Below, piece after piece: positions 1-4,859 of a DNA stretch of 9,222 nucleotides. The notes beneath the pieces are model-generated. The model searched no databases, had not been told where the DNA came from, and saw only the letters and a list, made by a program, of their open reading frames with translations. The stretch's first letter is position 1, and each line of letters starts with the position of its first letter. Location of the stretch: positions 1 to 9,222 of the forward strand of contig CALGOI010000348.1 in NCBI GenBank assembly GCA_937959065.1, read 5' to 3'. The DNA comes from an uncultured Ignavibacteriota bacterium (lineage in GTDB: Bacteria; Bacteroidota; Ignavibacteria; Tepidaquicellales; Tepidaquicellaceae). The translations under genes were made by a program, and so were the position numbers.

Positions 1-107
1 TTTTTGATATGCCCCACGGTAGCTTCGACCACGTAGTCCTTACCGAGGTATTTATTTATTGTTTTTGCTTTAGATGGAGACTCTACTATTACTAAAGATT
101 TAGCCAT
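1..107 (-). CDS. topA: DNA topoisomerase I, N-terminal fragment (partial at window edge)
   Basis: The first 35 codons from an ATG at 105-107 are visible before the window ends. They read MAKSLVIVESPSKAKTINKY and continue LGKDYVVEATVGHIK. This is the hallmark start of bacterial type IA topoisomerase I: a Toprim domain opening with the 'VIVESPxKAKTI' strand, whose Glu (residue 9) is the conserved catalytic/metal-site glutamate, followed by the 'VxATxGHI' segment. The enzyme relaxes negative supercoils through a 5'-phosphotyrosine intermediate, but the catalytic Tyr lies outside the window. The gene follows ybeY after a 106-base gap and probably has its own promoter. Family assignment is secure despite the short length; integrity of the rest cannot be judged. 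Confidence 0.93.
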   Translation of the reverse strand, partial: MAKSLVIVESPSKAKTINKYLGKDYVVEATVGHIK

Positions 108-146
108 TTTGAGAAATTAGGATACTTTTTTGAGTTAATATACTAT

Positions 147-177
147 ATAATATGTAATTAAGATGAATTAGTTCCAA
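147..177 (-). promoter_or_regulatory. candidate promoter for topA
   Basis: The 106-base gap between ybeY and topA is strongly AT-rich. On the minus strand TTGGAA (172-177) lies 19 bases upstream of TATTAT (147-152), or 17 bases upstream of CATATT (149-154). Either would start a transcript about 30-40 bases before the topA ATG. In such AT-rich DNA a match of this quality can arise by chance. No convincing terminator for ybeY was seen here. Confidence 0.25.
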
Positions 178-213
178 ACCATAAAATCGGGGTTCGGTTA
201 CTTAGACAAAAAT

Positions 214-675
214 TTAACGAAATAAGTTCACATATCCAACTTTTTCCAGATATTCGTCTTCTTTAGCAGTCATTATCAATTTGTTTTTCTTGTCTTTATC
301 ATCATATCCGCATAAATGTAACAATCCATGGAGAATTACACGAAATAATTCTTCTGAGAAAGATTTCTTAAAACGATAAGCGTTGTATTCAACCATATCT
401 GTAGAAATAATAATGTCACTTTCGGCGTTTCCGTCTTCGTCTGTATCGAAAAATGTAAGTATATCGGTTTCGTAATCGTGGGAGAGGTATGTTTTATTGT
501 ACTCTCTGATTTTTGAATCATTACAAAAAAGGAAACTGATTGTACTATAGTTTAGTCTTTCGTCTTTTGAAAGGACTTCAATGTATTCCCTGACCTTCTT
601 TTTAAAGACGGCAGCAATGGCTTTATCTTTCAGAAAATCAGTTTCGATTATGAAGTTAGTTTTAACTGCTCCCAA
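214..675 (-). CDS. ybeY: YbeY-family endoribonuclease / rRNA maturation factor
   Basis: 153 residues, the usual length for YbeY, a metal-dependent endoribonuclease of 16S rRNA 3'-end maturation and 70S quality control. The C-terminal signature 'HGLLHLCGYDD' is at residues 116-126, preceded by 'TDILTF' (70-75), which matches the family's substrate-groove segment. H116 and H120 match the first two zinc-binding histidines, but the third ligand position (canonical HGxxHLxGYDH) is Asp126. Where proteobacterial YbeY has an Arg near 'LNxxYR', this protein has Leu64 ('NKTYLSHDYETD'). From memory, non-His residues at these sites also occur in Bacteroidota relatives. The start is TTG (673-675), three bases after the stop of the upstream gene. 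No internal Met occurs before residue 94, so TTG is the only plausible start, and translation is probably coupled to the upstream gene. Confidence 0.9.
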   Translation of the reverse strand: MGAVKTNFIIETDFLKDKAIAAVFKKKVREYIEVLSKDERLNYSTISFLFCNDSKIREYNKTYLSHDYETDILTFFDTDEDGNAESDIIISTDMVEYNAYRFKKSFSEELFRVILHGLLHLCGYDDKDKKNKLIMTAKEDEYLEKVGYVNLFR

Positions 676-678
676 AAG

Positions 679-1104
679 TTATTCCGACTCAGTTACCGAA
701 AGCGCGACAGCAGACAGTAGTTTTTCAGAATTCAGCTCGGCAAAATCGGAATTAAGCACTTTCTTATTCACATTAGAATACAGAGAGCAGTCACCCTGCC
801 GGGAAATGATCAAACCTGAAATTTTATCCCCGGCTTCGGAAATGAAAATAACTTCCTCAAGCATCTTACTGATGATAATCCTGGAGCAAGCCTGAAGCTG
901 CAAATGACAATTATTTGTATAAACAGAAATAAGCAGGAGGTCTTCTTCCGGGGAATCCGGAATGATATCTATATGAATCTTAGACCCGTCCTTCTGATTT
1001 CTCAGTTGAAGGGAATGTGATGCGCCCTCAACAGCAAACTCCATTTCAAAGAGGTTTTCTACCTGCTTAAGCAGCTCCTTGATGCTGTTATTATTATTAC
1101 TCAA
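679..1104 (-). CDS. small protein of unknown function, first gene of a pair with ybeY
   Basis: I do not recognise this protein. The longest open frame begins at a TTG at 1144-1146, but that start lies inside the hairpin of the cold-shock gene terminator (1123-1152). I prefer the TTG at 1102-1104, which follows AGGGAG (1109-1114) by four bases and gives 141 residues starting (M)SNNNNSIKELLKQ. The spacing is a little short and SD sequences are rare in this genome, so the start remains uncertain; another TTG is at 1117-1119. There is no signal peptide or membrane segment. The protein has an N-terminal amphipathic helix, then alternating hydrophobic strands ('HSLQLRN', 'SKIHIDIIPD', 'DLLLISVYT') and a Ser/Glu-rich C-terminus, which suggests a small cytosolic alpha/beta fold. 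It ends three bases before ybeY, so the two are probably one operon. Confidence 0.7.
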   Translation of the reverse strand: MSNNNNSIKELLKQVENLFEMEFAVEGASHSLQLRNQKDGSKIHIDIIPDSPEEDLLLISVYTNNCHLQLQACSRIIISKMLEEVIFISEAGDKISGLIISRQGDCSLYSNVNKKVLNSDFAELNSEKLLSAVALSVTESE

Positions 1105-1117
1105 AAAACTCCCTTTC

Positions 1118-1146
1118 AATTTAAAAACCCTAATTGACTGAGTCAA
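1118..1146 (-). promoter_or_regulatory. candidate promoter embedded in the csp terminator
   Basis: On the minus strand TTGACT (1141-1146) is followed after 17 bases by TAAATT (1118-1123), and then by the AGGGAG/TTG start region of the unknown gene ahead of ybeY. The -35-like hexamer is one arm of the terminator palindrome. If real, the ybeY operon would have its own promoter overlapping the end of the cold-shock transcript, with a very short leader. The -10 match is only 4 of 6, and the TTGACT may be a by-product of the palindrome. Confidence 0.28.
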
Positions 1147-1152
1147 TTAGGG
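1123..1152 (-). terminator. intrinsic terminator of the cold-shock gene
   Basis: A perfect inverted repeat of 12-base arms around one central base: ccctaattgact (1128-1139), G1140, agtcaattaggg (1141-1152). As RNA from the minus strand it folds as a 10-bp stem, CCCUAAUUGA with UCAAUUAGGG, and a CUCAG loop, followed at once by five U residues (1123-1127). It lies 26 bases after the csp stop codon and separates csp from the ybeY operon. Confidence 0.85.
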
Positions 1153-1178
1153 TCGAAAAGTTAGAATGCTAATTTATT

Positions 1179-1391
1179 TTATCCAACGACACGGACATTT
1201 TTTGCTTTTTGTCCTTTGTCGTCTTCTTCGATTTCATACTCAACTGCTACACCATCTTCCAAAGTCTTGAAAGAATTATCAGAAGCTATTGCCGTATAAT
1301 GAACGAAGATGTCTTTAGCTTCACCATCATCGCTAACGATGAATCCGAAACCTTTTTTAGCATCAAACCATTTTACTTTTCCTTTCGGCAT
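1179..1391 (-). CDS. cold-shock protein (CspA family)
   Basis: A 70-residue single-domain OB-fold RNA/ssDNA-binding protein starting at the ATG at 1389-1391 (MPKGKVKWFDAKKGFGFI). RNP1 is 'KGFGFI' (residues 13-18) and RNP2 is 'DIFVHY' (27-32), both intact; the C-terminus is 'KGQKAKNVRVVG'. Proteins of this family melt RNA secondary structure and act as translation/antitermination chaperones, on cold shock or constitutively. The frame stays open for 23 codons further upstream, but those encode a hydrophobic stretch unlike the family, and 70 residues is the normal length, so the upstream start is rejected. Two candidate promoters precede it, one giving a leader of about 120 bases. It is monocistronic, ended by the terminator at 1123-1152. 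Confidence 0.96.
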   Translation of the reverse strand: MPKGKVKWFDAKKGFGFIVSDDGEAKDIFVHYTAIASDNSFKTLEDGVAVEYEIEEDDKGQKAKNVRVVG

Positions 1392-1425
1392 TACTGGAAA
1401 TTTAAAAATGACTCCGCATTTGAGA

Positions 1426-1433
1426 CAAAGATA
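1426..1433 (-). promoter_or_regulatory. candidate proximal csp promoter (Bacteroidota -7 element)
   Basis: TATCTTTG on the minus strand matches the Bacteroidota -7 consensus TAnnTTTG and would give a leader of about 30 bases before the csp ATG. No TTTG at the expected distance of about 19-20 bases was found (the nearest is 31 bases away), so support is partial. Confidence 0.35.
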
Positions 1434-1516
1434 CAGGTAAAAAATAATTAAAAATAACACAACTCAAATGCAGAAAGCTACCTGTACTTTGTAGTGAGTA
1501 AAGAACATTTTAGTGT

Positions 1517-1545
1517 AAAATAGAAATATTAATTTGATTTGTCAA
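1517..1545 (-). promoter_or_regulatory. candidate distal csp promoter with long leader
   Basis: On the minus strand a perfect TTGACA (1540-1545) is followed after exactly 17 bases by TATTTT (1517-1522). Transcription would start near 1510, leaving about 120 bases before the csp ATG at 1391. Long structured 5' leaders are a known feature of cspA-type genes, where they act as cold-responsive switches. No terminator was seen between the upstream carbonic-anhydrase gene and this site. Confidence 0.45.
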
Positions 1546-1567
1546 CAAGTAAACCTATATAAAACAA

Positions 1568-2104
1568 TTATTCCTTGACATTAGCATTTTCCGCATTCCT
1601 GTAATTATCTACGTACATCATGTAATTTTTGGCGCTCTGCCTTATCTTTTCGACTTCTTCGGGCTTCAAATCCCGTATAATCTTACCCGGGACACCAGCC
1701 ACGAGTACTCCCTCAGGCACCTCAAATCCCTCTTTTACAAGTGTTCCGGCGGCGATAAAGGAATTTGAGTTAACTATACAATTATCAAGTAATACGGCAC
1801 CCATTCCAATCAAAACGGAGTCTTTTACGGTGCATCCGTGGATAATCACACCATGTCCGACAGTCACATCAGCTCCTATTATCAGGGGATATTTCTTATA
1901 CGTAACATGGAGCACAGAGTTATCCTGGATATTGGTTCTTTCCCCTACCCTGATATAATTGACGTCACCACGTATAACAGCATTATACCATACGCTAACA
2001 TCCTTTTCGAGGACTACATCGCCGATAATCCTTGCTCCCTCACGGAGAAAGACAGAATCATCGATTTTGGGCATTATACCCATATATGGTTCAATAGTGA
2101 TCAT
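1568..2104 (-). CDS. gamma-carbonic anhydrase family (YrdA/PaaY-like) left-handed beta-helix protein
   Basis: 178 residues from ATG at 2102-2104, a normal length for the family. Hexapeptide repeats fill residues about 10-145, giving a left-handed beta-helix trimer, and a C-terminal helix follows ('DLKPEEVEKIRQSAKNY'). All three zinc histidines are in place: H66 in 'SVLHVT', and H84 and H89 in 'VGHGVIIHGC'. The supporting 'VIRGD' (43-47) and 'NIQD' (58-61) motifs are also intact. The metal site is therefore complete, but many YrdA/PaaY-type members have weak or unproven carbonic anhydrase activity and some are thioesterases or unknown. The gene starts four bases after the E2-like gene, so it is very likely co-translated with the E2/JAMM pair. 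There is no signal peptide, so it is cytosolic. Confidence 0.92.
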   Translation of the reverse strand: MITIEPYMGIMPKIDDSVFLREGARIIGDVVLEKDVSVWYNAVIRGDVNYIRVGERTNIQDNSVLHVTYKKYPLIIGADVTVGHGVIIHGCTVKDSVLIGMGAVLLDNCIVNSNSFIAAGTLVKEGFEVPEGVLVAGVPGKIIRDLKPEEVEKIRQSAKNYMMYVDNYRNAENANVKE

Positions 2105-2108
2105 TCAA

Positions 2109-2669
2109 TCAATTTGGATTTTGAAATTGAATTTCGATATCCTCATCGAGTTCGTCATCAAGATCAATATCTACCTCACCGAGACGTAATTCCTTATCAT
2201 CGGTCGGGAATAGTTCGGTGTTTTCACGTGCCCATTTTGCCGCAATGCCGTTTAAAGGACTGGTGACGCTGAAATTTTTATACTGGAGCATATCCCCTAT
2301 CTGGTATATTACATCAACGAGAGTCTCACCGGAAGCCCAGTAATCACCAATGCAGATATCGTGCGGTGACGCGATACGGAAATTAGGGTGGAATACTTCG
2401 GTCAGAATATAGCATTGTGGTTTAAGTCTCGGGTAATCGAGATGCAGATATATCTCGATCTTATGCTCATCTACGTAATCGTGAATTTTATTTTCTTTAG
2501 TGGATTCGGGTGATAATTTTATGCCCCGGATATCTCTGAATGTAACGAAATATCTTTCCGGAACGGAATCTCCATCCGAATTATATTCAAGCTTTATGTT
2601 AGGATGATTTGAAAATTCAGCTTTCAGTTTTTCGAAATCTGCATTTAGTCTTCTCTGTCTTGGACTCAT
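2109..2669 (-). CDS. bacterial ubiquitin-conjugating enzyme (E2/UBC-fold) protein, stand-alone
   Basis: 186 residues from ATG at 2667-2669. Visible E2 landmarks, in order: an N-terminal helix with basic residues ('SPRQRRLNADFEKLKAEF', 2-19); beta strands ('YFVTFRDIRG', 'HKIEIYLHLD'); 'YPRLKP' (79-84), matching the E2 YPxxxP loop; 'FHPN' (93-96), the E2 HPN motif whose Asn supports isopeptide formation; and 'DICIGD' (104-109) with Cys106 at the thioester position, ten residues after the Asn. The post-Cys region 'TLVDVIYQIGDMLQY' and 'SPLNGIAAKWARENTELF' (137-154) matches the E2 'DPLN..AA..' helices. A very acidic tail (164-180) follows. The role inferred from the family is to carry an activated ubiquitin-like protein as a thioester; no substrate is known. 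The gene begins two bases after the JAMM gene stop and ends four bases before the next gene. No E1 or ubiquitin-like partner is visible. Confidence 0.88.
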   Translation of the reverse strand: MSPRQRRLNADFEKLKAEFSNHPNIKLEYNSDGDSVPERYFVTFRDIRGIKLSPESTKENKIHDYVDEHKIEIYLHLDYPRLKPQCYILTEVFHPNFRIASPHDICIGDYWASGETLVDVIYQIGDMLQYKNFSVTSPLNGIAAKWARENTELFPTDDKELRLGEVDIDLDDELDEDIEIQFQNPN

Positions 2670-2671
2670 AA

Positions 2672-3748
2672 TTAATATTTCATAGGCGGTATCTCTAAAG
2701 TCTTCCCAAATCTTATATCTGATTCACCTTTTAATTTATTGTAGTTAATTATTAAATCTGTTTTAGTGGAGTCGCCATAAAATTTTGCAGCTATACTTTT
2801 TAATGTATCCCCCTTTTTTACTTCATATTTTACGGCAGGCGGAAGGTTTACCGCAGTATCGTTAGCCGCTTCCTCTTTTAACTGAGTATCTATAATAAAA
2901 TTCTCGAGCTTTTGATTTAAATTCCTGTAGTTATCCTTTAACTCAATAATGTCGTTCTTGAGTTCCACGTTTTCGGAATAACGCTCTTCCGATTCGTTAT
3001 ATTTATTCAAAAGGAACAGTGAAAGCAGTATATTAACTCCAAGTAGAACGAAAATAAAAATGTCTTTCAATTTCGAGCCCCCCTTAGGATTTCTTTCAAT
3101 ATCGTTATAAATATTGTTACCGCCTTGTTCTAATCCTTTTTCCTCTTCTTCAAGAGGTGAGGAGTTGTGTTCGACCGGCGCGGGACTATCACCGCCGACC
3201 GTCACATAGAAGCCACTTGATTTCTTTGTTTCTCTGGTATCACCGGAGGTATCCCAAAAGAAGAAACCACGGTCATTAATCGAAGGGTCGTAAACATACG
3301 CCACCATAAAATCGAGGTTAAAGAAATTCTCCTGGATAAACATATCATGACCGGAGAGAAAAACGGTATGGCCGGGATGTGAATGATACCAGCCGAGAAT
3401 AATTTCGTCTGGAAATTTTTTCTCAAGCTCCTTATCGATTCCTTCCCATGTATCGTGTGTAAAAGTTAAACGGGACACTGAAGCAGTTGTGTACTTGGCG
3501 TGAATAAAGTTTTTGATCAGAAGGAATTTCTCACCTATTGGGGACTCACAGATGTTTCCGACCAGCACACCGCCTAGCTCATTATTCAGATCGCTCGCCA
3601 TGTATTCATCTATAGAGGTCAAAGTACTGCGGCGAATGTAAATCTTCATTTCATTACCGGAAGGTTGAATACCTTCCAGAATTACATCCGCTGGAGGGTC
3701 GCATTTCATGATTTTAAGCTTACTATCCCTATTTTCGACATCAATCAT
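2672..3748 (-). CDS. JAMM/MPN+ (JAB) metalloprotease fused to transmembrane helix, coiled coil and LysM domain
   Basis: 358 residues. The N-terminal MPN+ domain (about 34-185) has a complete JAMM site: Glu57 in 'NNELGGVLVG', then H122-S-H124-P, Ser132 and Asp135 in 'GWYHSHPGHTVFLSGHD'. JAMM proteins are zinc isopeptidases that cleave ubiquitin-like proteins from substrates or mature their tails. Residues about 187-225 are a low-complexity Glu/Gly/Asn linker. A single membrane helix follows (229-247, 'DIFIFVLLGVNILLSLFLL'), preceded by Lys residues, so the positive-inside rule puts the JAMM domain in the cytosol. Residues about 250-292 look like a coiled coil. A LysM peptidoglycan-binding domain (308-354) starts 'YEVKKGDTLKSIAAKFYGD' and ends 'GKTLEIP', and should be periplasmic. 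ATG at 3746-3748 is the longest start; Met14 is an alternative. It leads the E2 and carbonic-anhydrase genes. Confidence 0.9.
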   Translation of the reverse strand: MIDVENRDSKLKIMKCDPPADVILEGIQPSGNEMKIYIRRSTLTSIDEYMASDLNNELGGVLVGNICESPIGEKFLLIKNFIHAKYTTASVSRLTFTHDTWEGIDKELEKKFPDEIILGWYHSHPGHTVFLSGHDMFIQENFFNLDFMVAYVYDPSINDRGFFFWDTSGDTRETKKSSGFYVTVGGDSPAPVEHNSSPLEEEEKGLEQGGNNIYNDIERNPKGGSKLKDIFIFVLLGVNILLSLFLLNKYNESEERYSENVELKNDIIELKDNYRNLNQKLENFIIDTQLKEEAANDTAVNLPPAVKYEVKKGDTLKSIAAKFYGDSTKTDLIINYNKLKGESDIRFGKTLEIPPMKY

Positions 3749-3767
3749 ATCTAAAAATAGGGATAGT
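3722..3767 (-). repeat. perfect 14-bp inverted repeat enclosing the JAMM gene start codon
   Basis: Arms actatccctatttt (3722-3735) and aaaatagggatagt (3754-3767) are exact reverse complements, separated by 18 bases (3736-3753) that contain the ATG at 3746-3748. In the mRNA the 5' arm lies in the leader and the 3' arm covers codons for about residues 5-9 (ENRDS). No U-run follows, so it is not an intrinsic terminator. It could be a translational control hairpin presenting the start codon in its loop, or a DNA operator just downstream of the candidate promoter at 3775-3803. If Met14 is the true start, it would lie wholly in the leader. Confidence 0.85.
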
Positions 3768-3774
3768 TAATATA

Positions 3775-3803
3775 ATAATAAAGAGGAATTTATCTAATAA
3801 CAA
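3775..3803 (-). promoter_or_regulatory. candidate promoter for the JAMM-E2-carbonic anhydrase operon
   Basis: On the minus strand TTGTTA (3798-3803) is followed after 17 bases by TATTAT (3775-3780), matching sigma70-type hexamers at 4/6 and 5/6 with ideal spacing. The -35 falls in the last codons of the upstream lipoprotein gene. The predicted start near 3768 coincides with the outer edge of the 14-bp inverted repeat, so the transcript would begin with that hairpin. AT-rich context lowers the weight of the match. Confidence 0.45.
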
Positions 3804-4836
3804 TACGGCGTGGCCCAACACCGGTGGTAAATTCATTTTCGGTTGAACCGTCAGGACGGATTATCCTGAATTTTCCTGCTGATGAGAAATTCAGATTAGC
3901 CATCGCAAGATAGAACCTGTCCTGCCTGCTGTCATAACTCAGTCCATAATAAACCAGTGTAGGGTCCAGTCCGAGAAATATATTAAGAGCGCCGGTAACA
4001 ATATTCAGACGCATAATTTTCGTAGATGTAAATCCGCCCCCGATAAAATACACTTCGTTCGAGTTTTCGTTCACAACTATGTCCCTGTAACAGCCTTCGG
4101 TTGTCTGGAATGAGTCAATTTTATTAAATGTTGTTGGATTTACTATGTAAATATAGCTGTCTGAGTCCGCGCATCCGATAATTAGATTTCCGTCATTTAA
4201 ACGCGCGAGCGCTGATGGATCTTTTCCGACGATAATAGAAGATATTACCTGATCGGAGGCAGGATCTATGACAGAGACAGTATTTTCGTCAGGTCCTCCA
4301 AAGGCAGTTGTATTACATACGAAGATATTATTTGAGACATTAAGTATTTCCTGGGGATAAGATTCAACAGGAATAGTTGTGCTTTCAGTAAGATCACTTT
4401 TTTGAACATCTTTAACATTACTTGACGGTCCGTTGGTAAGATACAGTTTACCATTGTCTTCAGCCAGAGAGTAAGGATTTGTGCCCACATCATTAGATGA
4501 AATAACACTTCCCGTAGTATCCATTTTATATATCTTTCCTGCTCCACCGAAATTTCCCTGCGCGGTCATATACAATTCATTTCCGCTAAGAATCAGTCCG
4601 TCCGGAAAAGCGCCTATAGTTTGAGCAACAATATTCAATGAAAATGACCCACTTGATACATCGTAGAAAGAAAGTGCGGTAGAATTTGGCGCTCCGCTAC
4701 CCTCTGATAAAATATAAACACCTGTCGATGTAACAGTACCCGGATCAGGCGGTATCAACTCATCTCTAGTACATCCTGCAATAAAAACCAGTGACAAAAT
4801 TAAAAACGAATAAAGAAGTTTAAAGAATTTGTTCAT
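3790..4836 (-). CDS. BtuG-like beta-propeller surface lipoprotein (DUF5074/YncE-like), probable corrinoid capture
   Basis: 348 residues from ATG at 4834-4836. A lipoprotein signal peptide occupies residues 1-21 with lipobox I19-A-G-C22. From about residue 38 the chain has repeating strand units typical of a six- or seven-bladed propeller: 'GVYILSEGS', 'GNELYMTAQG', 'NGKLYLTNG', 'SNNIFVCN', 'DGNLIIGC', 'SNEVYFIGG' and 'DRFYLAMAN'. The opening 'GVYILSEGS...STALSFYDVSSGSF' resembles the DUF5074 family that includes Bacteroides BtuG, a surface lipoprotein that binds B12 with very high affinity and caps BtuB. Placement after btuB and cobO under a cobalamin riboswitch supports that role, although no binding residues can be identified here. 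The gap after cobO is 23 bases and shows no promoter or terminator. It could instead be a generic YncE-like propeller. Confidence 0.72.
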   Translation of the reverse strand: MNKFFKLLYSFLILSLVFIAGCTRDELIPPDPGTVTSTGVYILSEGSGAPNSTALSFYDVSSGSFSLNIVAQTIGAFPDGLILSGNELYMTAQGNFGGAGKIYKMDTTGSVISSNDVGTNPYSLAEDNGKLYLTNGPSSNVKDVQKSDLTESTTIPVESYPQEILNVSNNIFVCNTTAFGGPDENTVSVIDPASDQVISSIIVGKDPSALARLNDGNLIIGCADSDSYIYIVNPTTFNKIDSFQTTEGCYRDIVVNENSNEVYFIGGGFTSTKIMRLNIVTGALNIFLGLDPTLVYYGLSYDSRQDRFYLAMANLNFSSAGKFRIIRPDGSTENEFTTGVGPRRIVIR

Positions 4837-4859
4837 TGTAAAAAAAGTTAAAGAGTTAT

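Noticed and set aside
1105..1146. Longer start of the unknown gene ahead of ybeY at the TTG 1144-1146
   Set aside because: That codon lies within the hairpin of an intrinsic terminator; a TTG with an SD-like AGGGAG lies downstream at 1102-1104.
1392..1460. N-terminal extension of the cold-shock protein by 23 residues
   Set aside because: The extension is hydrophobic and unlike the family; MPKGKVKWF is the standard start and gives the normal length of 70 residues.
581..2266. Plus-strand open frames at 581-895, 1209-1451, 1629-1958, 1838-2266 and 1959-2189
   Set aside because: They are antisense to well-supported minus-strand genes, have no recognisable motifs and low-complexity compositions typical of shadow frames.
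2109..3748. Assignment of the E2/JAMM genes as a known CBASS (Cap2/Cap3) or Bil defence operon
   Set aside because: There is no cyclase, effector, E1 or ubiquitin-like gene, the JAMM protein has a membrane helix and LysM domain, and the flanking genes are housekeeping.
3722..3767. The 14-bp inverted repeat as an intrinsic terminator of the B12 operon
   Set aside because: No T-run follows either arm on either strand, and the repeat overlaps the start of the next gene.
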